From the NCBI GenBank assembly GCA_009775195.1, contig VSPF01000015.1:1-25813 (forward strand): 25,813 nucleotides of DNA. The letters are read 5' to 3'. Below are positions 15,751 through 24,490 of the stretch, piece by piece. Within the stretch, counting starts at the first letter, position 1; the number at the start of each line of letters is the position of its first letter. This DNA comes from Muribaculaceae bacterium. GTDB lineage: Bacteria > Bacteroidota > Bacteroidia > Bacteroidales > Muribaculaceae. The notes beneath the pieces were generated by a model that was not told the origin of the DNA, did not search any database, and saw only the letters and a program-made list of their open reading frames with translations. A program made the position numbers and the translations under genes.

Positions 15751-16925
15751 ATCTTAATAAATATATGCTTTTTATAAAGTATATAACCTATACACCAGTT
15801 AAATAATACAAAAATAATCGCGAAGAGGAGAGAGGCAAGTGTGGCATCGCCCTGGCAAAGGGGCATGAAGATACCTTTGTAGAGCCAGCCCTTGATGCTT
15901 ATCATGCCGCTTTCGGTCAGGCCCGACGGTATGCGGACACTGCCTATGACGATGCTGAGAACGGCACCGAGGCAGTACATAAACAACGGGTTGACACCGA
16001 ATGACTCGAAGAAGTGACACCATTTTTGGTGACCGCGAATATCGATAATCCAGATTAGCAAGGCGAGGAAGCTCGATGCAAGGCCGCAGGTGGTGAGGAC
16101 GAATGTCGGAGACCATATTTTTTTGTTGATAGGCAGTCCGAAATCGAGCAGGAAGCCCGAGAATGTCAGTATGGTGCCGACGATAAACAGGCGGCATATG
16201 CGCTCGCGGTTGTCTTTGGTACCCAGTATCAATCCTCCGCAGATAAAGCCTATGAGCATGTGGGCAATCGAAGGCAGCGTACTCAACAGCCCCTCCGGGT
16301 CGAATTTGAGACTGACACCATCGATAGTGTCGGTGTACATGTGGTTTTCACCAAGCACCTTGTGGTCGACAATAGATATCACATTGTCGTCGGAGAAAGC
16401 GAAGCCGTTGCCGAGGAGCAATATCACGGCGTAGACAACGAGCATGGCTCCGACAACCCATGGCAGCGACCGGTGGGGTATGAGCAGTGCCATTGTGGCA
16501 CCTATGCCGTAACATAGTGCCAGGCGCGGCATGACACCGAGGATGCGGATGTGGTCGAAATTGGCCACGGCATCGAAGAAGGTCTTGTCGTTGAGTATGC
16601 CGCGAAGGAAGAGCCCGAACCACGCTATGCCGAGACCTATTGCAAAAATAACGACGGTGCGGCGCAGGATTTTGGCAAATGATTTCCAGGTAAATTCAAA
16701 ATTATATTTGCGCAGCGAGAAATAGGTCGATACGCCCATTATGAACATGAAGAACGGGAACACGAGGTCGGTCGGTGTAAGCCCGTTCCATGCGGCATGT
16801 CGCAGCGGCGCGTATATATCGCCCCACGACCCCGGATTGTTGACCAGAATCATGCCGGCGATGGTGATGCCTCGCAGTATGTCGAGCGACAGGAGGCGTT
16901 TGTTTTGTGTGGCTTGTCTCTCCAT
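15747..16925 (-). CDS. DUF5009/COG4299 multi-pass membrane protein, MurT-like putative MurNAc transporter
   Basis: This polytopic inner-membrane protein has about ten hydrophobic helices and begins with the family hallmark RLLSLDILRGITIAGMILVNNPGSW. The family is related to heparan-alpha-glucosaminide N-acetyltransferase. The T. forsythia member in the same gene order was reported as the MurNAc transporter MurT. The ATG at 16925 is preferred because it lies 5 bases after the previous stop and gives the usual N-terminus. An ATG at 16949 would add eight residues and overlap the previous gene. Its stop overlaps the start of the kinase gene. Transport versus acyl transfer cannot be decided from sequence; context favours handling of MurNAc. 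Confidence 0.85.
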   Translation of the reverse strand: MERQATQNKRLLSLDILRGITIAGMILVNNPGSWGDIYAPLRHAAWNGLTPTDLVFPFFMFIMGVSTYFSLRKYNFEFTWKSFAKILRRTVVIFAIGLGIAWFGLFLRGILNDKTFFDAVANFDHIRILGVMPRLALCYGIGATMALLIPHRSLPWVVGAMLVVYAVILLLGNGFAFSDDNVISIVDHKVLGENHMYTDTIDGVSLKFDPEGLLSTLPSIAHMLIGFICGGLILGTKDNRERICRLFIVGTILTFSGFLLDFGLPINKKIWSPTFVLTTCGLASSFLALLIWIIDIRGHQKWCHFFESFGVNPLFMYCLGAVLSIVIGSVRIPSGLTESGMISIKGWLYKGIFMPLCQGDATLASLLFAIIFVLFNWCIGYILYKKHIFIKI

Positions 16926-16930
16926 TGCGT

Positions 16931-19735
16931 TTATTTTGAAGTCGTACATTCGTCGACGAGGTAGACGATTGATTTATACGGTATTCCTGAGTTCGTGGTA
17001 AGGCCGATTTCGCAAGTGCGCGAGTTTGAATAGCCAAAACTTATGCCGGCTTCTTCAATCTGGCTTCTGAGTTTTCGCAGTCCCCAGGCGTTTAACTCCG
17101 GGTGAGTAAAGCCTTTGTCTCCGGCGAAACCGCAGCAGCCTATTTCTTCGGGCACAAGCACCTTGCAACTGCACATGCCGGCAAGGGCTACAATCTTGTC
17201 TGCGATGCCCATGCGGCGGCTCGAACATGTGATGTGCACAGCCACGGGGGTATCGTGCTTGTGGAAGTTGAGGTAGGGCACCATGAAGTCGTGTATGAAC
17301 TCTGCCGGTTCGTAGAGCTTCATCGACTTGATGTGTTCGCGCATACGGTGGAGGCACGGGCTCTGGTCGCAGACAATTGGAATCCGGCCTCCGTCAGAAG
17401 CCTTGGCAAGTGCGGCCTCGAGCTCGCTGAGTTTTTCGTCGGCAATGTCGGGCATGCCTTTGCTTTCCCATATCATGCCGCAACACAGATTGGTCATGCC
17501 CTCGGGGAAGACAACCTCGTAACCTGCCTTTTTACAAAGCCGCAAGAATACGTTGGGTAGCGGCTCTGTCTTAGCTGCTTCGTCGCTTGCCCCCATGGTA
17601 CGATTGATGCAAGAGGGGAAATAAACAAGTTTGCGAGGTTGTTGCGATTGCTTGAGTTTTGTGAGATGACCGGGATAATATGGTTTGGGGAGCGAGGGCG
17701 TCCATAACGGAAGACCAACTTTGTGCAAAGCTTTGCCGACCTTTCGGACACCGTTGTTGCCGAGGAGCATGTGGGCGGCATGTGCCGCGCCGAGCGTCAT
17801 GCGCAAGCCGCCTGAGACCGTCGACAGATTGTCGGCAGCCCATTTGCCCATACGACGGCTGCTGCGGCCCAACTGGCGTTCACGTACGTGATGAATCAAG
17901 TTGGCGGTGTTGATGTGCATAGGGCACGATGTGCTGCACAGCCCGTCGCCGGCACATGTTTCGTTGCCGTAATATTTGAACTCGTCTTTAAGGCGCTTTA
18001 ATCTTTCGGGGTCTTCGCCTGTGCTTTCGAGCCGTGAGATTTCTCGTTGTGCCACGATTCGTTGCCGGGCCGACAAGGTGAGTCCGCAACTTACGCAGTT
18101 GACCTCGCAGAACCCACATTCGATACAGCGGTCGACATCGGGGTCGGTGAGGGGCAGAGGTTTCATGCCATGGATGAAACACTCGGGGTCGTCGTTGAAT
18201 ATAACGCCGGGATTGAGCAGGCCGAGGGGGTCGAAAGCCTTTTTGAGCCTCTTCATCAACTGCCATGCCTTGTCACCCCATTCAGCTTGGACAAACGGGG
18301 CCATGTTGCGGCCCGTGCCGTGCTCGGCTTTGAGTGAACCGTCGAAGCGGCCTACTACAAGCTCTTCGATTTTGTTCATCAGGTTGCGGTATTTGTCGAT
18401 GTCGGCCCGGTCGTCGAATTTCTGTGCAATTACGAAATGATAGTTGCCTTCGAGGGCATGACCATAGATGCAGGCATCGTCGTAACCGCAGTCTTCAATC
18501 ATCTTTGCCAGTGCTACGGTTGCCTCGGGTAATTTGTCGATAGGGAAGGCGACATCTTCGATAAGCGCGGTTGTGCCGAGAGGACGTGTGCCGCCCACGG
18601 CAGGGAATACGCCTGAGCGCATCTGCCACCATGCGGCAACTTCGGCGGCATCGGTCGAGAAGTGAGTCGGCTTGAAGAGGCGGAAGCGTCCGAGCACGTG
18701 CATGGTCTTGTCGATATGTAACTGCAGTGCCGCCTCGCTGTCGGCTTCGGTCTGTATGAGCAGAGCGGTCAAGTCATTGCCAGTTTTGTCACCGACCGAC
18801 GCCAGCGACTTGCGGTCGAGCAGTTCGCAAGCCTGCACAGGGGCCTCTTTGCGCATTGCCACGACGGCGCGGCAAGCCTCGGTCATGTCGTCGAAATACG
18901 CCATCGCCGAAGCCTGATACGGCATGGCCTTGGCGGTATTCATGGTTACCTCGCTTATAAAGGCGAGTGTACCCTCGCTGCCTACCATGCAGTGCGCTAT
19001 GATGTCGAAGGGGTCATCGAAGAGTATAAATGGAAATATGTTTAGCCCCGTTACGTTCTTGATTTCGTATTTGTGACGTATCAGGCTGTGTAGGGCGGCA
19101 TCTTCGTTGATATAGTCGCGGATGCTTTGTATTTCGTCGAGCAAAGCACCGTGAGTACGTGTAAACTCCTTGCGCGATGCTTCATCGCCGGTATCAAGAA
19201 TTGTGCCGTCGGCGAGTATGATGCGGATAGAGCGCAATATGCGGTCGCTGTTGGCATGTGTGCCACACTTCATGCCCGAGGCATTGTTGGCGACAATCCC
19301 CCCAACCATCGCTGATTTTTTTGATGCCGGGTCGGGAGTGAATACACGCTTATAAGGCTTAAGGATTTCATCGACACGTGCACCTATGATGCCGGGCTGG
19401 AGGGCAATTACCGTCGCATTTTCGTCTAAAATGCGATAGCCCTCCCACTCCTTTCCGGCCACTACGAGCACGGAGTCGGATACAGCCTGGCCCGACAGGC
19501 TTGTACCGGCGGCGCGAAAGGTGAGCGGTATGTTCAATTCCGCGGCCGTGGTAAGTACCTTTATTACCTCGTCCTCATCTTTGACACGCACCACCACCCG
19601 GGGCAGCATACGGTAAAAGCCCGCGTCTGTGCCCCAGCACAGGCGGCGTAAATCGTCGGTATAGATGCGGTCATGAGAAATCTTATGACCGATTATCTTG
19701 ACGAAATCCTTATATTTTTGTTCGCTCGACTCCAT
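16931..19735 (-). CDS. FAD-binding and Fe-S oxidoreductase, D-lactate dehydrogenase type (934 aa)
   Basis: This fuses a GlcD/Dld-type FAD enzyme with a GlpC-type iron-sulfur module. The FAD (PCMH-fold) domain spans about residues 45-270, with AAGTSLSGQ at 75-83 and MVGGIVANNASGMKCG at 143-158. The FAD-oxidase C domain follows to about 510. Fe-S cysteines are CIECGFCEVNC at 537-547 and CAGDGLCSTSCP at 594-605. Two CCG modules lie near the C-terminus (CCGMIWESKG and GCCGFAGDKGF). There is no signal peptide, so it acts on the cytoplasmic side and probably feeds electrons to quinone. It oxidises a 2-hydroxyacid. D-lactate is favoured because MurQ, which makes D-lactate, is four genes on in the same run. 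Glycolate or 2-hydroxyglutarate are alternatives. Confidence 0.88.
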   Translation of the reverse strand: MESSEQKYKDFVKIIGHKISHDRIYTDDLRRLCWGTDAGFYRMLPRVVVRVKDEDEVIKVLTTAAELNIPLTFRAAGTSLSGQAVSDSVLVVAGKEWEGYRILDENATVIALQPGIIGARVDEILKPYKRVFTPDPASKKSAMVGGIVANNASGMKCGTHANSDRILRSIRIILADGTILDTGDEASRKEFTRTHGALLDEIQSIRDYINEDAALHSLIRHKYEIKNVTGLNIFPFILFDDPFDIIAHCMVGSEGTLAFISEVTMNTAKAMPYQASAMAYFDDMTEACRAVVAMRKEAPVQACELLDRKSLASVGDKTGNDLTALLIQTEADSEAALQLHIDKTMHVLGRFRLFKPTHFSTDAAEVAAWWQMRSGVFPAVGGTRPLGTTALIEDVAFPIDKLPEATVALAKMIEDCGYDDACIYGHALEGNYHFVIAQKFDDRADIDKYRNLMNKIEELVVGRFDGSLKAEHGTGRNMAPFVQAEWGDKAWQLMKRLKKAFDPLGLLNPGVIFNDDPECFIHGMKPLPLTDPDVDRCIECGFCEVNCVSCGLTLSARQRIVAQREISRLESTGEDPERLKRLKDEFKYYGNETCAGDGLCSTSCPMHINTANLIHHVRERQLGRSSRRMGKWAADNLSTVSGGLRMTLGAAHAAHMLLGNNGVRKVGKALHKVGLPLWTPSLPKPYYPGHLTKLKQSQQPRKLVYFPSCINRTMGASDEAAKTEPLPNVFLRLCKKAGYEVVFPEGMTNLCCGMIWESKGMPDIADEKLSELEAALAKASDGGRIPIVCDQSPCLHRMREHIKSMKLYEPAEFIHDFMVPYLNFHKHDTPVAVHITCSSRRMGIADKIVALAGMCSCKVLVPEEIGCCGFAGDKGFTHPELNAWGLRKLRSQIEEAGISFGYSNSRTCEIGLTTNSGIPYKSIVYLVDECTTSK

Positions 19736-19754
19736 CGTAAATTATTACTTACTT

Positions 19755-19921
19755 AAGTTTCGCAAGTCTATGACTTGCTCACTGTCAATAGTTTATCGTT
19801 TAGCGGTTAGCTTTTGTTCGCTAATTGTTATCACTAATAATATTGTTATTTACATTTATCAAACCATAACCTATAACCAAAAGACTACTAACAGTGAGCA
19901 AGTTGCATACTTGCGAAACTT
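19755..19921. repeat. Terminal-inverted-repeat element, copy 2 (upstream of the FAD/Fe-S oxidase)
   Basis: This 167-base partner of the element at 14699-14864 lies in opposite orientation. It has the same 30-base terminal inverted repeats (AAGTTTCGCAAGT, 5 variable bases, ACTTGCTCACTG) and the same internal small hairpins. One end is 3 bases from the stop of namZ and the other is 19 bases before the ATG of the oxidase. No coding sequence and no clear promoter were found in it. Flanking AATTATT copies (19740-19746 and 19923-19929) are too AT-rich and too loosely placed to count as a target duplication. Confidence 0.85.
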
Positions 19922-19924
19922 GAA

Positions 19925-21151
19925 TTATTTATAAAGATGGTATTTTGACGATTTGGCACGGAATGACTCGTTGTCCTTGTTCCAATATTGCTCTATATCG
20001 GCCACTTTGTAGCGTTTTGTAAACATGGGGCGTATATTCTTGCTGCCCACGACTTTGTCGAACATGTTTTTACGAGCCTGCGTGGCTGAGTCGAATAGAC
20101 GGCCCTGTGGATAATCCTGTGCCAACTGGTCCATTACGTAGAACTGGATGAGCGAGAGCGGTGCCTTGTCGACATCGGTGATATATGTCTCGACGCCGCC
20201 GAGGTTCTCGCCTTTGCCTGTCGAATAGAATGGCTTGATGTGTATGGGGCGGAAGCGCACGCCGGGGATATCGCGGTCGTTGAGCTTCTTGGCAAGGTCT
20301 TCGGCATCAATCCAGGGTGCGCAGAACAATTTGAAAGGCTCGGTATAGCCGACACCGATTGAAATCTGGTAGAGTTCGCCGAGTATGCCCGAGGCAGGGT
20401 AGTAGAAGCAGCTTTCGGGCACGGGCATGTGGGGCGAGGGCAGCACCCAGGGCATACCTGTGGCGCGGAAGTCCATGTCGCGAGTATAGCCCTCCATGGG
20501 TACGACCTCGAGGTCGACCTTATCACCCTTGCCAATCAGGCCCTCTTCGTTGAGATAACGGGCAAGTTCGCCCGGTGTAAGGCCGTAAATATACGGTATG
20601 GGAAACTGGCTGACGAAGGAATAGCAGGAATCTTCGACCAGGTTGCCCTCGATTTTATTGCCGCTGATAGGGTTGGGACGGTCGAGAACCATAAATTTCT
20701 TGCCTTGTTCGGCACAGGCCTCCATGGCTTTGCCCATGGTCGAAATAAAGGTATATGAGCGGCAGCCATTGTCTTGTATGTCGTAGATGAGCACATCGAC
20801 ATCTTTGAGCATTTCGGGAGTGGGCTTGAGTGTCTTGCCGTAAATAGAGTAGACGGGTACGCCCGTAGCCTTGTCGACCGAACCGTCAACTTTGTCACCG
20901 GCGTGTACGTCGCCACGGACACCGTGCTCGGGGGCATAGAGGCCTACGAGTTTTACACCCGGGGCGTTGGCAAGGATATCAACTGTTGACACGAGGTTGT
21001 TGTCGACGCCGGTAGGGTTGGTGATGAGTCCGACGCGCTTGCCTTGCAGGCTTGCGAAACCGTTGTCGCGCAGTACTTCGATGCCGGGTTTGACCTGGGC
21101 ACCGGCAGTCAAGGCTGCCGAGAGTATGATGAGGCTAAGAACTTTTTTCAT
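19925..21151 (-). CDS. namZ: Exo-beta-N-acetylmuramidase NamZ family protein (DUF1343, GH171), 408 aa
   Basis: NamZ enzymes remove terminal MurNAc from the non-reducing end of peptidoglycan fragments. A signal peptide is visible at residues 1-19 (MKKVLSLIILSAALTAGAQ), so it acts in the periplasm or outside. Conserved DUF1343 features are RVGLITNPTGVD at about 39-50, APEHGVRGDVHAGDKVD at about 73-89, YDIQDNGCRSYTF at about 123-135, and DRPNPISG at about 156-163. Length is typical. The ATG overlaps the transporter stop (ATGA), so the two are translationally coupled. Its product, free MurNAc, is the substrate of the MurK/MurQ route encoded just downstream. The family call is firm; exact activity is by analogy with the B. 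subtilis and T. forsythia enzymes. Confidence 0.92.
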   Translation of the reverse strand: MKKVLSLIILSAALTAGAQVKPGIEVLRDNGFASLQGKRVGLITNPTGVDNNLVSTVDILANAPGVKLVGLYAPEHGVRGDVHAGDKVDGSVDKATGVPVYSIYGKTLKPTPEMLKDVDVLIYDIQDNGCRSYTFISTMGKAMEACAEQGKKFMVLDRPNPISGNKIEGNLVEDSCYSFVSQFPIPYIYGLTPGELARYLNEEGLIGKGDKVDLEVVPMEGYTRDMDFRATGMPWVLPSPHMPVPESCFYYPASGILGELYQISIGVGYTEPFKLFCAPWIDAEDLAKKLNDRDIPGVRFRPIHIKPFYSTGKGENLGGVETYITDVDKAPLSLIQFYVMDQLAQDYPQGRLFDSATQARKNMFDKVVGSKNIRPMFTKRYKVADIEQYWNKDNESFRAKSSKYHLYK

Positions 21152-23055
21152 TTTTTACGTCCGAAATTAGGGTCAATCTTAAGGAAGGCGCAAACACCGA
21201 TTGTTGCGGCGCAGCATATCATAGTCCATATAAAGAAGTGGCGATAGCCGATAGTTTCCTGTAACCAGCCGGCAGCCATGCCCGGCAGCATCATGCCGAG
21301 GGCCATGAAGCCGGTGCAGATGGCATAGTGGGCGGTCTTGTGGCGGCCTTCGGAGAAGTATATGAGATAGAGCATATAGGCGGTGAAGCCGAAGCCGTAA
21401 CCGAATTGTTCGATAAACACACAGATATTCACAACCCACAGCGAGTGGTCGGCGGCATAACTCAGATATACGAAAGTGAGACAGGTCAGCGACATAGACC
21501 AGGCCATCGGCCACAGCCATTTTTTGAGGCCTCCCTTAGCTGCGGCGATACCGCCGATAATGCCGCCGAGGGTAAGACCTATGATGCCCACAGTACCGTA
21601 AACAATACCGACTTCGCCGGTGGTAAGACCAAGGCCGCCCTTGTCGACGGGGTCGAGCAAGAAGGGGTTGATGAGTTTTACAAGCTGAGCCTCGGGAAGG
21701 CGGTAGAGCAACATGAATGCGATAGCCACCCATGCCTGCGGCTTGCGGAAGAAGGAGCGGAAGGTCTCGAAGAACTCGCGCAAAATTGTCGAAGCCGTCA
21801 TGCCCGACTCGTTATGTCCGTCGCTGGCAGGGCGCGGCAATGCCCAACTGTGATAGAAAGCAACGATAAAGAAGAAGGCCGACAGTACGGCAAAAACCAC
21901 GAGCCATGCAAATGGTATGTTGCCCGATGCGCCCTCGAAGTTGGCACGGGCAGGCGACGACAGCTTGTTGTCGATTTCGTAGTAGAGCCACGCCGGTTTG
22001 TCCCAGTTGTTTTCGGTGAAAACGAAACGTGTCGACAGAGCTGCCTGTTCGAGCTTGATGCTCTGGTCTCCGCTTTTGTGGGTTACGTTGAGTATGATTT
22101 CCTCACCTGGTGCCGGTTTTTTGTTGAGGCGTACACCGACGATAGCTATGTTGTTGTCTTTGAGAGTGTATGGTTCGCGGTCTTCGCCAAAGGTCTTCTT
22201 GACCCATTGAGTGAAGGCCCCGGGACCCTGCGGCTCGTTAACCACCACGGTGCCATTGGTCGCTACAGGTATTTCGGCTGCAACGAAGCCGTTGCGTTCG
22301 TTCATGTGCTTGACCGAGTCGCGCATCATTGTTGCATAAGCCTTGAAAGGCATAGTGACCGGCGCGCCGTCTACATCGACAGTTACTTCTGAAGGGGCTG
22401 TAGTGGCGACCGCGTCAACCCCGGGGGTGATAAACTGAAGCTCACCTGCGAGGTCGGCCTGGGCCACGTCGGTCCAGTCGAGGTTGCAAGGTCTCCATTC
22501 GACCGCCGGGTCGGCATTGACGCTCAATTGCAATGGCGCGAGCCCTGTATTTGTCTCTATCAGGCCAGCAACGATTACGAGCAATCCCTGGCCCGCAACA
22601 GTGGCTACACGATAGAATGTAGAACGTATGCCGACATATAGCGATTGCTCATGCTCGGTTAGCGCGAGCATGTAGAAACCGTCGGCAGCAATGTCGTGCG
22701 TGGCCGATGTAAAGCCTACGAGCCAGAATATTGCCAGGGTAAGTTGGAAAAAGAAGGGGGTAGGTATGGTAAATGCTATACCGGCGAGGGCGAAGGCTAT
22801 AATCCACTGCATGGTCAGCGTCCACCAGCGCTTGGTCTTGATAATGTCGACAAACGGGCTCCAGAAGGGTTTAATGACCCACGGAAGGTAGAGCCACCCG
22901 GTATAAAGGGCTATGTCGGTGTTGGATATGCCGAGGCGTTTGTACATGATGACCGAGATTGTCATCACCGCCACATAAGGCAGGCCCTGTGCAAAATACA
23001 GTGTAGGTATCCATGCCCAGGGGTTACGCTTTGTGTTTTGTTTCGCTTTATTCAT
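21148..23055 (-). CDS. AmpG-like MFS muropeptide transporter with a ~210-residue inserted domain (635 aa)
   Basis: The N-terminal half is AmpG-like: LYFAQGLPYVAV at residues 19-30, LPWVIKPFWSP at 57-67, and HDIAADGFYM at 120-129. Helices are visible at about 15-37, 46-66, 80-98, 101-120 and 148-168. Residues 169-378 form a hydrophilic, beta-rich insert. Six more helices or so follow from 380 onward. AmpG proteins are normally 420-490 residues, so the excess is the insert. Counting helices places it in the periplasm between helices 5 and 6. It probably imports muropeptides or amino sugars. A candidate promoter precedes it, and namZ overlaps its stop by 4 bases. Confidence 0.88.
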   Translation of the reverse strand: MNKAKQNTKRNPWAWIPTLYFAQGLPYVAVMTISVIMYKRLGISNTDIALYTGWLYLPWVIKPFWSPFVDIIKTKRWWTLTMQWIIAFALAGIAFTIPTPFFFQLTLAIFWLVGFTSATHDIAADGFYMLALTEHEQSLYVGIRSTFYRVATVAGQGLLVIVAGLIETNTGLAPLQLSVNADPAVEWRPCNLDWTDVAQADLAGELQFITPGVDAVATTAPSEVTVDVDGAPVTMPFKAYATMMRDSVKHMNERNGFVAAEIPVATNGTVVVNEPQGPGAFTQWVKKTFGEDREPYTLKDNNIAIVGVRLNKKPAPGEEIILNVTHKSGDQSIKLEQAALSTRFVFTENNWDKPAWLYYEIDNKLSSPARANFEGASGNIPFAWLVVFAVLSAFFFIVAFYHSWALPRPASDGHNESGMTASTILREFFETFRSFFRKPQAWVAIAFMLLYRLPEAQLVKLINPFLLDPVDKGGLGLTTGEVGIVYGTVGIIGLTLGGIIGGIAAAKGGLKKWLWPMAWSMSLTCLTFVYLSYAADHSLWVVNICVFIEQFGYGFGFTAYMLYLIYFSEGRHKTAHYAICTGFMALGMMLPGMAAGWLQETIGYRHFFIWTMICCAATIGVCAFLKIDPNFGRKK

Positions 23056-23085
23056 GAAATTAGATTATAATTATCATAACTCGTT

Positions 23086-23115
23086 GCAAGCTAAAGACAT
23101 ATTGATTTTGCCAAA
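23086..23115 (-). promoter_or_regulatory. Candidate promoter of the ampG-like/namZ unit
   Basis: On the - strand TTTG (23112-23115) is followed after 18 bases by TAGCTTGC (23086-23093). This resembles TTTG, 19 bases, TAnnTTTG with the last two bases off. It would give a leader of about 25 bases before the ATG at 23055. It lies in the 121-base gap after the SpoIID gene, the longest ordinary gap in the host gene run. Confidence 0.5.
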
Positions 23116-23176
23116 ACCATAGCCGCCATAGCTTTAATATTTCAATACAAATTTAAGAAAAATTTTGCAAATATGC

Positions 23177-24490
23177 TCAATAGGCGTGCGAGAGAGTTGC
23201 CCCGGGGAAGTAGTGGAACAAAATCTCGTCGAACTTCCGCCCCTTAGCACTCATTACCGCCGCCCCAATCTGGCACAGGCCCACACCGTGGCCCCATCCG
23301 GCACCAAGCAGTGTGAACCGCCCGGGCAAACCGTCGGCATCAGGTTGGCCGGCTTCTACTACAAAGGCAGAACTGTAGAGGTGGCTTGGCGAGAGCGTGC
23401 GGCGTATTTCGAGTTCTTTGCCTATGACCATGGTATGTTTTGTGCCTGTGATACGTAGGCGGACGATGCGTCCAGAGGTGCCGCGCTCGAGGGCTTCGAG
23501 CGACACTATGCCGCCAAAGTCAATCTTAGACCGCTCCTTGATGAGGGCTGCCAATTCTTGCTGTGTGTACTCGACATGCCAGCGGTAGAAGTCGCGGGTC
23601 TCGAGGTCGTAGTTGTTGAGAACCTGGCCGAGTATGTCGCCGTCGTCGGTGTTGCAGTATGCCTCGGGACGGGAGAGTATCCATTTGCGGGCATTTTCCT
23701 CGATGCGCAAGTCGGGGTATGCCTGCTCGTCGTCATCGTCGTGCCGCACCGTGAGATAGCTGTGGTGAACCGGCTCCCAGCAATTTTCGAACTCTTCGAA
23801 AACGCCGCCGCAGCATTTCGAGAAACGCGCATCGCAAACTGCCCCATTTTCGTCGGTAAGGACCAAGCCGCGAGTTGCCTCGACGGCTGTACGGACAGTG
23901 GGGGTGGTCTGGCGTGTTATGCCCTGGTAGCGCTGGCAGTGGTCGTCGGCGCATACGTCGAAATTGGCGTGGTCTTCGCGGTCGTACCAGCGTATGATTT
24001 CGTGGTCGGTGGCATGGCACGAAGGGGTAGACATTCCTTTTTCGTCGCGGTTTAAAATCTGCGCCATAATCCAACTGCGCGAAATCACGGCGTGTGCCTT
24101 GAGAAACTCCTCGTTGGCGGTGGCACTCATTTCCGATGATATTACGCTCATAAGGTAGTCTTCGAGCGGCAGGTGGTTGACGAGGGTGATTTTGTCACCC
24201 TCGACGATGATTTTTGCCGCGCCAGTAAATTTCTGCGTCTCGCGCCTTTCCCAGTGGAAGTTTACACCAATAGTCACGTCGGCGACATCGAACGTGCAGT
24301 CACGGGCTGTAGGCTGCAGGTCTACGACGTCGTGTTCAATTCCGAGCCACGCTATTTTCCCACCGGGTGTCAGTGAGAAAGTCTGCGGCCCCTCGGCATG
24401 TATGCCGGTCGAGGCGCAGTGATATACGTGGTGAAGCACCAGGCGGAGTTCGCTGCCGCTGACTATGCCGACATTGATTTCAGGCTCCAT
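23177..24490 (-). CDS. SpoIID/LytB domain protein (437 aa)
   Basis: SpoIID proteins are lytic transglycosylases that act on peptidoglycan stripped of stem peptides; LytB is the amidase-enhancer relative. The core is present: HLPLEDYLMSVISSEMSA at about residues 106-123 with Glu120 in the position of the SpoIID catalytic Glu, AHAVISRSW at 132-140, and the C-terminal GWGHGVGLCQIGA. No signal peptide is seen from the ATG at 24490. A TTG three codons upstream would not change that, so how it reaches the wall is unclear. The ATG overlaps the DUF4922 stop. Context with AmpG, NamZ and MurQ supports a role in breaking down peptidoglycan strands. Confidence 0.85.
   Translation of the reverse strand: MEPEINVGIVSGSELRLVLHHVYHCASTGIHAEGPQTFSLTPGGKIAWLGIEHDVVDLQPTARDCTFDVADVTIGVNFHWERRETQKFTGAAKIIVEGDKITLVNHLPLEDYLMSVISSEMSATANEEFLKAHAVISRSWIMAQILNRDEKGMSTPSCHATDHEIIRWYDREDHANFDVCADDHCQRYQGITRQTTPTVRTAVEATRGLVLTDENGAVCDARFSKCCGGVFEEFENCWEPVHHSYLTVRHDDDDEQAYPDLRIEENARKWILSRPEAYCNTDDGDILGQVLNNYDLETRDFYRWHVEYTQQELAALIKERSKIDFGGIVSLEALERGTSGRIVRLRITGTKHTMVIGKELEIRRTLSPSHLYSSAFVVEAGQPDADGLPGRFTLLGAGWGHGVGLCQIGAAVMSAKGRKFDEILFHYFPGATLSHAY

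Noticed and set aside
19755..19921. Bacteroidota promoter inside the repeat elements
   Set aside because: Several TTTG and TA-rich boxes occur, but none has the right spacing together with a good TAnnTTTG in both copies.
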